From Verrucomicrobiota bacterium (GTDB lineage Bacteria; Verrucomicrobiota; Verrucomicrobiia; Opitutales; Opitutaceae): a stretch of DNA of 64,000 bases. The notes beneath the pieces are model-generated. The model searched no databases and was not told the origin of the DNA. It saw only the letters and a list, made by a program, of their open reading frames with translations. This document shows, piece after piece, positions 54,331 through 63,820 of the stretch. The DNA lies in assembly GCA_963205455.1 (NCBI GenBank), contig CAUJJL010000094.1, positions 1 through 64,000 of the forward strand, given 5' to 3'. The stretch's first letter is position 1; the number at the start of each line of letters is the position of its first letter. The position numbers and the translations under genes were made by a program.

Positions 54331-55350
54331 GTGAGTTCCGGCCCGCGCGACACCTTTCAACGTCCTCTCCGCGATCTGCGCATTTCAGTGACAGATCGCT
54401 GCAACTTCCGCTGCCCGTACTGCATGCCGCGCGAGGTGTTTGGTCCCGGTTATGCCTTTCTCAGGGATCCCCAATTGATGACGCTCAAAGAACTCGTTCG
54501 CATCACACACACATTCCTGAGGCTGGGAGTGGAAAAAATCCGGCTGACCGGAGGTGAACCGTTGTTGCGTGCAGACCTTGTCGAACTCGTCCGGATCCTG
54601 AAACAAGAGCTCAACGTGCGCGACGTCGCACTCACCACCAATGGCTGGCTGCTTGAGCAGCGGGCAGCCGCCCTGCGCGACGCAGGCCTCGATCGGGTGA
54701 ATGTGTCGGTCGACTCGCTCAACCCCGAAACGGCAGGCCGCATGAACGGGCTGGGTTTCAAGATTGAGCGCGTCCTCCGCGGCATTGAAGCCGCGACGAG
54801 CCTGGGATTGCGGGTGAAGGTAAACACCGTCGTGCAGCGCGGCATGAACGACGGCGAAATCGAGGGTCTCGCCGCCTATTTCAGGGAACGCGGCCTCACG
54901 CTTCGGTTCATCGAATTCATGGATGTCGGCAACACCAACCACTGGCAGCATGACCAGGTGGTGCCCGCGGCAGAAATCGTTCGGCGGATTGCAGCCCGCT
55001 GGCCGTTGGAACCCGTCGGCCCCGCCTACCGGGGAGAAGTGGCGTCGCGCTACCGCTACCGCGATGGCAGGGGCGAGATCGGTCTGATCTCCTCCGTGAC
55101 CGAACCCTTCTGCTCCGAGTGTCACCGCGCGCGCCTCTCGGCGGATGGGCGTCTGTTTACCTGTCTCTTTGCCGCACTCGGATGGGATGTTCTGGGAGCA
55201 GTGCGCGCAGGTGCGAGCGACCTAGAACTCGACCGGTTTGTTACGCGCATCTGGACCGGGCGGGTCGATCGCTACAGCGATGAACGTGCCGTGTTGCTGG
55301 CCGCGGGTGAAGTCCGTCCCAAGGCAGAGATGAGCTACCTCGGCGGCTGA
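54331..55350 (+). CDS. moaA: GTP 3',8-cyclase MoaA (radical SAM)
   Basis: MoaA catalyses the first step of molybdopterin synthesis from GTP. The radical SAM cluster motif is CNFRCPYC (C-x3-C-x2-C) in LRISVTDRCNFRCPYCMPRE. The second cluster cysteines are in SEPFCSECHRARLSADGRLFTCLF-type sequence near the C-terminus (FCSECHRAR and FTCLF). GGEPLLR is the SAM-binding motif. It ends in SYLGG, the conserved diglycine tail. GTG 54331 is preferred since TGAGG lies five bases upstream; TTG 54301 would overlap the inverted repeat. Confidence 0.95.
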   Translation: MSSGPRDTFQRPLRDLRISVTDRCNFRCPYCMPREVFGPGYAFLRDPQLMTLKELVRITHTFLRLGVEKIRLTGGEPLLRADLVELVRILKQELNVRDVALTTNGWLLEQRAAALRDAGLDRVNVSVDSLNPETAGRMNGLGFKIERVLRGIEAATSLGLRVKVNTVVQRGMNDGEIEGLAAYFRERGLTLRFIEFMDVGNTNHWQHDQVVPAAEIVRRIAARWPLEPVGPAYRGEVASRYRYRDGRGEIGLISSVTEPFCSECHRARLSADGRLFTCLFAALGWDVLGAVRAGASDLELDRFVTRIWTGRVDRYSDERAVLLAAGEVRPKAEMSYLGG

Positions 55351-55491
55351 GCGCCCATCCCCGCGGAAAACCAGCGTAACTGAGGGCGGGCCCACGTACT
55401 TGCAGATGAAAGCCGGGGGTAATAGTACCCATGGGCAGTCGGGGAGAATTGACTGGCGAGCCAAGCCGCGGAGGCGTTTTCTAATCTGTCC

Positions 55492-55968
55492 GTGAGACCT
55501 TGTCCGGTCATTTTTTTTCTCATTTTCATGGCCCTCGCTTTTTCTGACCCGGGCGGCGCCTTCGCGCAGTCCGAGGAAACGGCAGCCAGCTCTCCGGCCT
55601 CACCCATCACGTCACCGGCATTGGTGGATTTTCCACAGGGAGGGCTCACCCAGCCCTATCTGCCCGCCAGCGGCGCAAGGCTCAATGCGGGCGACGCCAC
55701 GCTTGCCATGGCGCAGTGGAGCAGGGCGGTCGACGCCATGGCTCAATCCAGCGGCTCCACACGGGGCACGTACAGCGCGTCAACCGCGTCGATTGCATCG
55801 ACCAACACCTGGAAAGGGTCCGATCCTTCCTGGAAGGAATTTCCAACCGAGGCAGTGATAGAGATACCCGTGCCTGAACCGTCCACCTACGGGGCCATCC
55901 TGCTCGGCGCCGCCTGCGCCTGGGTGACGTTTCGAGGAAGGCGCGCGCAAAAACAGCAACGCTCATAG
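55492..55968 (+). CDS. Short PEP-CTERM sorting-signal protein
   Basis: This 158-residue protein starts at GTG 55492 and has a signal peptide, FFLIFMALAFSDPGGAFAQ. A low-complexity Ser/Ala/Thr region follows. The C-terminus is a classic PEP-CTERM signal: VPEPSTYG, a hydrophobic segment (AILLGAACAWVTF) and the basic end RGRRAQKQQ. Such proteins are processed by an exosortase and linked to the cell surface or exopolysaccharide. No exosortase gene is in the window. The middle has no recognised domain. Confidence 0.82.
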   Translation: MRPCPVIFFLIFMALAFSDPGGAFAQSEETAASSPASPITSPALVDFPQGGLTQPYLPASGARLNAGDATLAMAQWSRAVDAMAQSSGSTRGTYSASTASIASTNTWKGSDPSWKEFPTEAVIEIPVPEPSTYGAILLGAACAWVTFRGRRAQKQQRS

Positions 55969-56039
55969 CGGCGACCGAGATGCGGTGATCGCGCCGCTTG
56001 ACCCGCTTGCGAGGCTGACGAAGTCTGTCACCTTGCTCC

Positions 56040-57449
56040 ATGTCCTCCTCGTCTGATTCCCTGCCCGTCACCGTGCTCACCGGTTTTCTCGGTGCCGGAA
56101 AAACCACGCTGCTCAACCGCATCCTGACCGAACAGCACGGCAAGAAGCTGGCGGTGATCGAAAACGAATTCGGTGAAGTGGGTGTCGACAACCAGCTCGT
56201 CATCCAAAGCGACGAGGAGATTTTCGAGATGAACAACGGGTGCATCTGCTGCACCGTCAGGGGCGATCTCATCCGCATCCTGGGGCGTCTGATGAAACGC
56301 AAGGACCGGCTCGACGGCATCCTCATCGAAACCACGGGGCTGGCCGATCCGGGTCCGGTCGCGCAGACTTTCTTCACCGACGACGAAATGCGCGCGCGCT
56401 TCCGGCTCGATGCGATCGTCACCGTGGTCGACGCCAAACACGTGGTGCAGCACATCGACACGTCACCCGAGGTGAAAAAGCAGATCGCGTTCGCGGATGT
56501 GCTGATCCTGAACAAGACGGACCTCGTATCGCCTGCCGAACTCGATGCCCTTGAAGCCCGCATCAGGAAGATGAATGCCGCGGCCCGCGTGCACCGCGCG
56601 CAAAACGCAAATGTACCGTTGTCAGCCGTGCTCGACGTCGGCGGCTTCAACCTTTCGCGGGCAACTGAAATCGATCCTGGCTTCCTTGAGACCGAGTATC
56701 CGTTCGAATGGGCGGGCGTGTACGCGCTGCCCCAGGGAATGCATACTCTGGAAATCGGACGCTGTGACCATCATCACGAGGGACACGATCACGACCACGG
56801 CCACGAGGAGGGACATCATCACCACCATCATGGCAATGAGAACGAATTGGATGTCGTCATCCTCCCGGTGAAGACGATGGAGGAGGCAGACATCGCACCC
56901 GCGCGGGAGGCAGCGGCCGTGCTCTTTTCCGATTGGGAAAACAAGGTTGCCGACGGGGAAACATTGAAGCCCGGGGGCACCCTGCATCGTCTGCAATTGA
57001 AGGATGGCAGCGGAAATTTCCGCCTGAGGATTGATCAACCCGGTTTCTATGCCGTGTTTGAACAGAACGGACACGCTCCCCTGCACATCGCTGTTATGGG
57101 ACAGCACGCCCGGCCGGGCTGGCAGCAGGATTTTCAGGCCCACCACTCCCACGATGACGATGTTTCCAGCGTCGGTATCAGCCTGCCGGGTGACCTCGAT
57201 GGCAACCGGCTGAATACCTGGATCAGCGATCTGCTTCGGACAAAGGGCGTCGACCTCTACCGCATGAAAGGCGTGCTCAGCGTCAGAGGAAGCAACAAGC
57301 GCCTCGTCTTCCAGGGTGTTCACATGCTCTTTGACGCGAAGTTTGACCGCGAATGGGGAACCGCGCCGCGCAGCAATACCCTCGTGTTCATCGGCAGGAA
57401 ACTCGACCGGGAAGCCCTGACCACAGCGTTCAAGGCCTGCCTCGCGTGA
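56040..57449 (+). CDS. CobW/COG0523 GTPase, probable metal chaperone
   Basis: This 469-residue P-loop GTPase has Walker A G15-FLGAGKT-22 and the metal-binding motif GCICC (C68, C70, C71). It also has ENEFGEVGVDNQLV and the base-recognition NKTD (158-161). A His/Asp-rich stretch of about 25 residues lies near 244-270. After it comes an unusual insertion of about 100 residues before the C-terminal CobW_C domain (GVLSVRGSNKRLVFQGVHML). Family members deliver zinc or another metal to client proteins. No Zur-like operator or low-zinc paralog is visible. It might link to the P1B-4 metal ATPase in function, which is a guess. Confidence 0.9.
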   Translation: MSSSSDSLPVTVLTGFLGAGKTTLLNRILTEQHGKKLAVIENEFGEVGVDNQLVIQSDEEIFEMNNGCICCTVRGDLIRILGRLMKRKDRLDGILIETTGLADPGPVAQTFFTDDEMRARFRLDAIVTVVDAKHVVQHIDTSPEVKKQIAFADVLILNKTDLVSPAELDALEARIRKMNAAARVHRAQNANVPLSAVLDVGGFNLSRATEIDPGFLETEYPFEWAGVYALPQGMHTLEIGRCDHHHEGHDHDHGHEEGHHHHHHGNENELDVVILPVKTMEEADIAPAREAAAVLFSDWENKVADGETLKPGGTLHRLQLKDGSGNFRLRIDQPGFYAVFEQNGHAPLHIAVMGQHARPGWQQDFQAHHSHDDDVSSVGISLPGDLDGNRLNTWISDLLRTKGVDLYRMKGVLSVRGSNKRLVFQGVHMLFDAKFDREWGTAPRSNTLVFIGRKLDREALTTAFKACLA

Positions 57450-57513
57450 AGGCCTCCGAGTCGGGGCGCATCCCGACCTCGTGATTGTTTCACCCGGCGG
57501 CTACGCCTCGCAG

Positions 57514-57641
57514 CCAATGCCGCTGGCGACCTTCGCCGCAATGGTCACACGGCTCGACCGGCAGGTGGACACACCGTTCCTGCGTGGGACATCCTGCCCA
57601 ACTTCGCCGAATTGGCCGGGGTACCTGCTCCGACCGGCCAG
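57514..57641 (+). pseudogene. Remnant of a sulfatase gene
   Basis: Two short sulfatase-like pieces are fused here in different frames. Bases 57514-57570 read PMPLATFAAMVTRLDRQVD, which matches the helix after the active-site region of sulfatases. Bases 57576-57641, in another frame, read WDILPNFAELAGVPAPTG, which matches a segment normally about 120 residues further on. A deletion of a few hundred bases seems to have joined them. No start, active-site cysteine or C-terminus remains. It fills most of the 242-base gap between the CobW gene and the convergent carboxypeptidase gene. Confidence 0.7.
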
Positions 57642-57691
57642 CGCGGCGACGAACGCAAGCAGCCCGATACCCAAGCAAACAGGCCGCGGGA

Positions 57692-60430
57692 TCAATTTTT
57701 CTCCTTGGCCGCACTGAGAAGCAGCCCGTTGAAGAGCAGCCCAAACGTGCCATCAGCCTGGCCTCGGAAAGTGACGTTCGACCCGAAGGCATAAAGTCGG
57801 CCTCTTCCCACCGAGGCTTCGAAGGCGGAGGTCTTGCCCTTGAGGCGCTCCTCACCCCAAGCCCACCCGCTGCGCAGGGATTTTTCGGTATCGAAGCAAG
57901 CGATGGAGCGCACGCCCTTCGCGGCGGCTGTGTCCGTCAATTCGAAGACCGGGCTGTTGTCGAAGTTTATCACCACCTCTTTCGACATCCCGGCCGTGAT
58001 CGGTAGGTTGGACTGCAAAGCCGCGGAGAGCAGGCTGCCGGGAATGTGAAATTTCTCGCGAGGAAGCGGCTGCTCTTCTCCGTTTGCGCCCTTTGCAACG
58101 AGCGCGCGGCGTACAGGCAGATCAAGGAATGAGGCCAGTACCGTGCTGGACTCGAGTGCAATAACAGTGCCTCCAGCCTCCATGAATTCCTTCAGCGGCT
58201 GGACCGATGTCTCACGCGACAACCGGCCGAGCCAGCCCCGATATTGCTCCGGCGTATCGTCCGCCGATGGCTGCGGAGGTTCCCGCTTGCTGCTCCCCGG
58301 TTCTGCAAAGGCTGCATCGACCAAAATGAGCACGTCGTACTTCTCGCGCAACCGGCCGACATTGATCTCACTCGGAAAGGTCACGTTGAATGAGCCGAAT
58401 TCATACTGTTCCAGGAGCCAGCGGGTCCAGCCCGAGGGCATGGAACCACCATAGATATCCCACAGCGCGATGCGCGGTGCCACGAGTTGCAATCGCTTCC
58501 CGGCGGGTTTCTTCGCAGCAGGTTTGGCAGCGATACCGAGTTCCCTCGCTGCATGACTCAGGATTTCCGCCGCTCGACCAGCAGCCGGAATGTAGAAGGC
58601 ATCCTTCCCCGCCTCGGTATCTGCGTCACGCAACCATTCGACCTCGCAACCCGCTTGAAGCAGGCGGTTGACGGCAACGAAGCTGTTATTCACCGCATGA
58701 CTCAGCAGAAAACCAGCAGCGCCTTCCTCGGCAACAGCCGGTGCTACCGGTTGGATTTCACCATATGGGATCCGCTCGAAGGGACCGTTGAACCCGTTCA
58801 GGATGCGATCGAATTTCACGCCCATCTGAAATGCGAGGGTCCAGCCGCTGCCATCTCCGCGATAGGGCGGAATGGGTGGTCCGCCGCCCGGCGGATACTC
58901 CACCGGATGATCCTGAGGCTCGAAGGTGTCGAGAACGTGCGGTCGGTTCGACTGATCGGTCTTCACGACCCAGGAACCAGCAGGATAGTTCCGGCCCTCG
59001 ACGGTGAAGCTGGCGGTTGCCTTGTGCACCACCACACCGGATTTGATCAGGGCGTTGATCAACCGTGTCGCCCGCGGGAAGTCCGGCTGGTCGGCGGTGA
59101 GAATGAAGCCGCGCGGGTCGCGGTTTGCCGGATCCTGAAAGACCGCGTTGAACTGCTTCACACCCAGCCCAGAACCGGGCCGAAACTCCTCCACGCGACT
59201 GCCCGGAGTGGCAGCAATCTGGCGGACCAGCCTCGGATAAAGCGTCCATGAATCCCGCTGGCCGCGCTCAATCGAATTCCTGCCCATGCGATAGATGTTA
59301 TAGAGCAGTTCGTCGCCGTGGCGCACGGCGTAGTTCAGCACCGCATAGTTGAGCGTGATCGAATAGTCGATCGATTGCCGGAAATGCCAGGGCTGCGGCG
59401 GAATCGGATTCGGGAAAACCGCACTGGGCACCAGCCGCTCCGGCGTCAATGGAATGGTCCCGGGGGTGGGATGCCCGGTCATCTCTGTGAGGATGCCGAT
59501 CTGATTGTGATAGTACGCGCTGTTGCGCAGACCGCCATTCCGCCAGGCGTTATATGGCGCGCCGGTCCCACGCGTGTAACCGGGTTTGTCTTCGAGATTC
59601 AGGCGCGTGACCATGGCAGCGCCCAAGGCATCGAGGCTCGTGACCAGTATCGGGTCGTAGAGCATGTTGAACGGGTCACGGTAGGGCGGACCTGCCACCA
59701 CCGATCCAGCCGGGCTCGACTGGTGATGGTTGTAGATGATCTGGGGGATCCAATCGATGTAGAACACACGGGCCAGGTTGCTGGACTCCCTCATGTTCAT
59801 CATGAAGAAGTCCCGATTGTTGTCGTGTCCGACGTATTTCTGATAAAGCCGTGGGATGTCGAAATCCTTACGGCGCATGGGGTCAGCGTGCCGCATGTAC
59901 CAGGAGCTGACGAGTTCCTGTCCGTCCGGGTTGTCGTTTGCGAACAGGATGACGACGTTGTCGAGGATGCGCAGCGTTTCCGGGTCGGTGCGAGATGCAA
60001 ACAGCCAGAGGGTTTCAATCAACTGCTGCGCGCCGACGGTCTCGGTCGCGTGCAAGCCTCCGTCGATCCACACGATGGGCTTGCTGGCCTTCGACATGGT
60101 GCGGGCCTCTTCATCCGTCAAGTCCTCGGCCCGGGCGAGCCGCTGGGCATTTTCCCGGTAGAGCTCAACGTTCTTCAGGTTCTCCGGGGAGGAGCAAATC
60201 AGCATGTAATGCGTCCGCCCTTCTTCGGTCAGGCCGATTTTCACCAGCCTCAGCCGGTCAGACTCCGCAGCGAGCCTCTTGAAATAGGCTTCAGTTTGTG
60301 AATAGGTGGCCAGTTGATAGTCATCCCCGATATTGAAGCCGAAATGTTCCTTGGGAGACGTGACCGCCGAGGTGGCCGTAGCAATCAGGGCCGCGAGGAA
60401 GAAACCAGCGGCGTGGCGGGGAATGTTCAT
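57692..60430 (-). CDS. Exported M14-family zinc carboxypeptidase with C-terminal amidotransferase-like domain
   Basis: This 912-residue protein has a signal peptide (AAGFFLAALIATATSA). The M14 domain covers about residues 30-330. The zinc motif is H127-x-x-E130 in GGLHATETVG, with the third ligand at H235 or H236 in YNHHQSS. HDNNRDFF and GILTEMTGHP add the usual substrate and catalytic-glutamate regions. The C-terminal third (about residues 640-880) reads like a class I glutamine amidotransferase/ThuA-like fold, with ALWDIYGGSMPSGWTRWLL and VLILVDAAF. It should trim C-terminal residues of extracellular peptides. It follows a TonB receptor gene by 11 bases on the same strand. Confidence 0.9.
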   Translation of the reverse strand: MNIPRHAAGFFLAALIATATSAVTSPKEHFGFNIGDDYQLATYSQTEAYFKRLAAESDRLRLVKIGLTEEGRTHYMLICSSPENLKNVELYRENAQRLARAEDLTDEEARTMSKASKPIVWIDGGLHATETVGAQQLIETLWLFASRTDPETLRILDNVVILFANDNPDGQELVSSWYMRHADPMRRKDFDIPRLYQKYVGHDNNRDFFMMNMRESSNLARVFYIDWIPQIIYNHHQSSPAGSVVAGPPYRDPFNMLYDPILVTSLDALGAAMVTRLNLEDKPGYTRGTGAPYNAWRNGGLRNSAYYHNQIGILTEMTGHPTPGTIPLTPERLVPSAVFPNPIPPQPWHFRQSIDYSITLNYAVLNYAVRHGDELLYNIYRMGRNSIERGQRDSWTLYPRLVRQIAATPGSRVEEFRPGSGLGVKQFNAVFQDPANRDPRGFILTADQPDFPRATRLINALIKSGVVVHKATASFTVEGRNYPAGSWVVKTDQSNRPHVLDTFEPQDHPVEYPPGGGPPIPPYRGDGSGWTLAFQMGVKFDRILNGFNGPFERIPYGEIQPVAPAVAEEGAAGFLLSHAVNNSFVAVNRLLQAGCEVEWLRDADTEAGKDAFYIPAAGRAAEILSHAARELGIAAKPAAKKPAGKRLQLVAPRIALWDIYGGSMPSGWTRWLLEQYEFGSFNVTFPSEINVGRLREKYDVLILVDAAFAEPGSSKREPPQPSADDTPEQYRGWLGRLSRETSVQPLKEFMEAGGTVIALESSTVLASFLDLPVRRALVAKGANGEEQPLPREKFHIPGSLLSAALQSNLPITAGMSKEVVINFDNSPVFELTDTAAAKGVRSIACFDTEKSLRSGWAWGEERLKGKTSAFEASVGRGRLYAFGSNVTFRGQADGTFGLLFNGLLLSAAKEKN

Positions 60431-60441
60431 TTTCTGAAGGG

Positions 60442-63400
60442 TCAGAATTTCCGGCTCAATTCAAGCGTCCAGGTACGGCCGGCGAAAAGGGTGCCGTGCA
60501 CCGAAGAGTTGAAACCGAACGCTCCCGACGCGAGCGGCGGTTCCCGGTCGGTCAGGTTGATAACGCCAATTTTTACTTTGGTATTCCTCAACCAGACACT
60601 GCGCTCCTGACCAAAGGCATAACCCACCGATGCGTTGAAAGTGACCACATCCCTAACCCGATACCGATAGACATATGCGCTGTTATCCACCTGCTTGACG
60701 ATGTAGTCCGGCTTGCCCAGCGAATCATAGAGGGTGGCGGTCGTCGTAGCGCCGGTGTCGCCAAAGCTGCCGATGTAATACGCACCGAATGAGGCGGACC
60801 AATGATTCTTTTCCCACAACAGAGACGCCGATCCGCGCCAACGCGTTGTGCCATTCGTGCCGAGGCGATCGGAGACAGTTGTACTGCCACCAGCCGGGCT
60901 CCGGGTAACATCCGACTTGATGAGGTAAGTCCACTCCGTTGAAGCGAGAATCGTTCCCCACCGGTTGCTTCGCCGGGTGTAGGAAACGCCCATGTCGATC
61001 CCGGAAACGAAGCTCTTGGCAAAGTTTTCAAACGGCGCATAGCGCGAAATGACGCGTCCAACCGCCGGCAGCCGCTGGGCCGCCGGTTTGGATGCATTGG
61101 AAGCGTTGAAAGCTGCTGTGTCCGCTGCGGAAACCGTCTGGCGAACAACTGACGGATCGCCCTTGTAGGCAGATGTTCCGCTGCCCAGGTCGATCTGGTC
61201 AATTGTTCTTCCCGCGGCCAGCTGTTGCGCCACATAAGCCTTCAGGAGGGCGGTATCGCTGTTCAGAATCTGGGCATTGCTGCGCGAGCCGATCTCGTCC
61301 TGCTGCTCGATCTGGAAGTAATCGCCGGTCAGCGTGAGGCCGCGAATCCAGGGAATTTCGATCACGACACCCACGCTGCTACCATCCGACTTGATGGGTT
61401 TCAGGTCCGGGTTGGCCGAAATTACACGCCGTTGACTGTATGCACCTTCACCGATGCCCTCGTTTCGATAGGGATCCACGATGCCTGGCGTGCTGTCCAC
61501 GGTGAACTGCGTGGGCGTATACTTGGCCGTCAAGGTCGGCGCAGCGAAACCGCGGTTAAGGGAGGCACGCACCATCACATTGTTGAACGGTTTCCAATTC
61601 AGGCCGAACTTGGGCCGGATCGTGGTACCAAAGTCGCTATAATCCTCGTAGCGCGCCGCGCCCGAAATCTCCAGCGAACGCACCAGCGGAAAATTGCGCT
61701 CCGAACCAGCCAGGGGAATGACAACTTCGCCATACAGAGAATACACGGTGCGATCGCCCGAAGCGTCAGGTTTCGGCGAAGCCACAAGGAAGTCATTGTC
61801 GTTCACATCCAATCCGGAACCGGGAGGATTCACGCCGGCGTAGGGAGGCCGGGTATCCGTATAATCCTCGCGGCGACCCTCCCCGCCCACCGCCAGGGAA
61901 ATCGTATTGCCCCACAGTGTCATCAAGGGACCCGTGGCGCGAAAATCGCCGCTCAAGAGCGAGGTGGTGCCATCGTGCCGCCATGGCTGGACCCATGAGC
62001 TTAGAGCCGCTTCGGGGTTAGTGTAGGGCTTGTCCGCGACAACCGCGCCATTCGAGACCTTGAAGGTGTAGCCAAAGGGGTTGTAGGCCGTGGCATCGGT
62101 CTTCATCAACGCCTGCTGAAAAAGCGACTCCCGCCCCGCGTTGTAGGAGATGTCAGTTGCGGCTGCACGGGAATACAGTCCTGCCGTTTCCCAAGTCCAT
62201 CCTTGGAAGATCGTGCCCCGAAGACCGGCAACCGCGCGGAAGGTATTGCCAGTGACTTTGATATTCTCACCGCCAACATCGAGATGGTTCAGGGCAACGA
62301 GCACCAGTTGCTGCGGTGTGCCTGTGAGGCGGGGCGTACCATCCGCGTTTGGCGCACCGGTGGGACTATAGAACCGCGAACCGTAGGGATTGTACGGATT
62401 GTTCACCGAGATTGGCGCGAACTGGCTGCTGGAAGGTGCTGCGCTGCGGATCGGTTGCCGCGAGATCCGGCTCTTGGCGTGATAAAATGACAGATCCGTG
62501 AAGACCGTGATATTCTTGGTCAGGTCATAGGAAGCGCTGGCCATCCAATTGTGACGCTCCGCTTCGTTGTAGGCCACGTTCTGGAACGGGTTCGCATCGA
62601 GGTAATATTCCGGGTTTGCGTTGCGGTTTGGCGCCGCCGTCGTGAGGGTCGGCACGCCATTCACAGGCCTGAAATAATTCGTCGTAGTGCTCGTGCCGAT
62701 GCGGAAGCTGGGATACCGGCCATCCGAACCGCGGGCATCAAAGGCATTGCCAGCAACGTTGAATGGGGCCGGCGCCCGCGGGGAATAAAAAGCTGAAGCC
62801 GTGAAATCGCGATCGGTCATGAAGATCGGGTCGCGTCGGAAGGCATCAAGCACCAGAAGCAACTGGCCGCGACCATTGGCAAGATCCCTGCCGTGCGTAA
62901 GACTAACCTGAAAGGTCTGGCCCGCGCCATGTTCCGGCGCACCGAAACGCGTCCGTACCTCTGTTCCGCGAAACGAGGTGTCAGTGATGAAATTCACGAC
63001 GCCCGCGATGGCATCTGAACCATAAATTGAGGACGCGCCGTCGCGCAGCACCTCGATGCGGGCAAGGCCGCGCACCGGCAGCTGGTTGACGTTCACGGAC
63101 ATGGCCGGGATGCCGGCTTCATTCGACACGAGCGGCGCGGGTGTCAGACGACGCCCGTTCAGGAGGATGAGCGTATAACCTGAACCGATGCCGCGCAGGC
63201 TGATGTTGGCATTGTCACCTCGCGTGTTGGCACCGCCGTTGCTCGTCTCATTCCGGGGAACATCGGTGAGCTGCGGGAGCTGCATCAGGAGTTCGACCGG
63301 AGTTAGCGAGTTGCTTGCCTGGATGGCCTCGCGGTCCAGTACGGTGACCGGGAGGACCTTCTCCGCCTCCATACGCTTGATGTTGGAGCCGGTGACGTTG

Positions 63401-63561
63401 AAGGCTTCGAGCTTCAAGACCTCCTCCTTTTCCTCCCTTACCGCGGGTGCGGAGGCGGTCTGGGCCAGTCCAGCGATGGCTGTAGCAAGGGACAGGGCAA
63501 AGGCAGCTGTGGGGTAGGTCGCCCTCAGTGCGAGATGCAGACAGGGATTCAGTCTATTCAT
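60442..63561 (-). CDS. TonB-dependent receptor (1039 aa), paired with M14 peptidase
   Basis: This outer-membrane transporter has a signal peptide ending near AGLAQTA. The TonB-box-like segment is EEVLKLEAFNVTGS, followed by the plug with LRGIGSGYTLILLNGRR and IEVLRDGASSIYGSDAIAGV. The barrel ends WTLELSRKF. It shares the segments SPTGAPNADGTPRLTGTP and DLGSGT-AYKGD with the receptor at 1488-4661, so the two are paralogs. It is the upstream gene of a likely operon with the M14 carboxypeptidase (11-base gap), which suggests uptake of a peptide or peptide-like compound. No anti-sigma or SusD partner is present. Confidence 0.95.
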   Translation of the reverse strand: MNRLNPCLHLALRATYPTAAFALSLATAIAGLAQTASAPAVREEKEEVLKLEAFNVTGSNIKRMEAEKVLPVTVLDREAIQASNSLTPVELLMQLPQLTDVPRNETSNGGANTRGDNANISLRGIGSGYTLILLNGRRLTPAPLVSNEAGIPAMSVNVNQLPVRGLARIEVLRDGASSIYGSDAIAGVVNFITDTSFRGTEVRTRFGAPEHGAGQTFQVSLTHGRDLANGRGQLLLVLDAFRRDPIFMTDRDFTASAFYSPRAPAPFNVAGNAFDARGSDGRYPSFRIGTSTTTNYFRPVNGVPTLTTAAPNRNANPEYYLDANPFQNVAYNEAERHNWMASASYDLTKNITVFTDLSFYHAKSRISRQPIRSAAPSSSQFAPISVNNPYNPYGSRFYSPTGAPNADGTPRLTGTPQQLVLVALNHLDVGGENIKVTGNTFRAVAGLRGTIFQGWTWETAGLYSRAAATDISYNAGRESLFQQALMKTDATAYNPFGYTFKVSNGAVVADKPYTNPEAALSSWVQPWRHDGTTSLLSGDFRATGPLMTLWGNTISLAVGGEGRREDYTDTRPPYAGVNPPGSGLDVNDNDFLVASPKPDASGDRTVYSLYGEVVIPLAGSERNFPLVRSLEISGAARYEDYSDFGTTIRPKFGLNWKPFNNVMVRASLNRGFAAPTLTAKYTPTQFTVDSTPGIVDPYRNEGIGEGAYSQRRVISANPDLKPIKSDGSSVGVVIEIPWIRGLTLTGDYFQIEQQDEIGSRSNAQILNSDTALLKAYVAQQLAAGRTIDQIDLGSGTSAYKGDPSVVRQTVSAADTAAFNASNASKPAAQRLPAVGRVISRYAPFENFAKSFVSGIDMGVSYTRRSNRWGTILASTEWTYLIKSDVTRSPAGGSTTVSDRLGTNGTTRWRGSASLLWEKNHWSASFGAYYIGSFGDTGATTTATLYDSLGKPDYIVKQVDNSAYVYRYRVRDVVTFNASVGYAFGQERSVWLRNTKVKIGVINLTDREPPLASGAFGFNSSVHGTLFAGRTWTLELSRKF

Positions 63562-63820
63562 GGGATGGAAGCGGGGTTGGCTTACTGGGGCCGGCTATTG
63601 AAGCTAAGGCGTAACTTATTTGGTGCGGTGCGACTACAATGACCGCTTATCACCAACGCCAATTCCATGATCACTGTCTTTTCTGTAAACAGGTTGGTTG
63701 GCGTCCTGCCTGAATAACAGACAGCAAGGGAAGGCTCGCCGCTGTCAGCCGGGCCGGGCCACATGGTTCCTATCAAGCCCTGCGGCGGCACCATTCCGTC
63801 CGCATTGAACCCTTTCCCTT
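63562..63820. other. Divergent spacer between TonB receptor and M29-like gene
   Basis: This 259-base spacer contains the small palindrome CTGTAAACAG (near 63685) in an AT-richer stretch and should hold the receptor promoter on minus and the aminopeptidase promoter on plus. No clear -35/-10 pair was found. The minus-strand open frames here are short and do not look coding. Confidence 0.3.
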
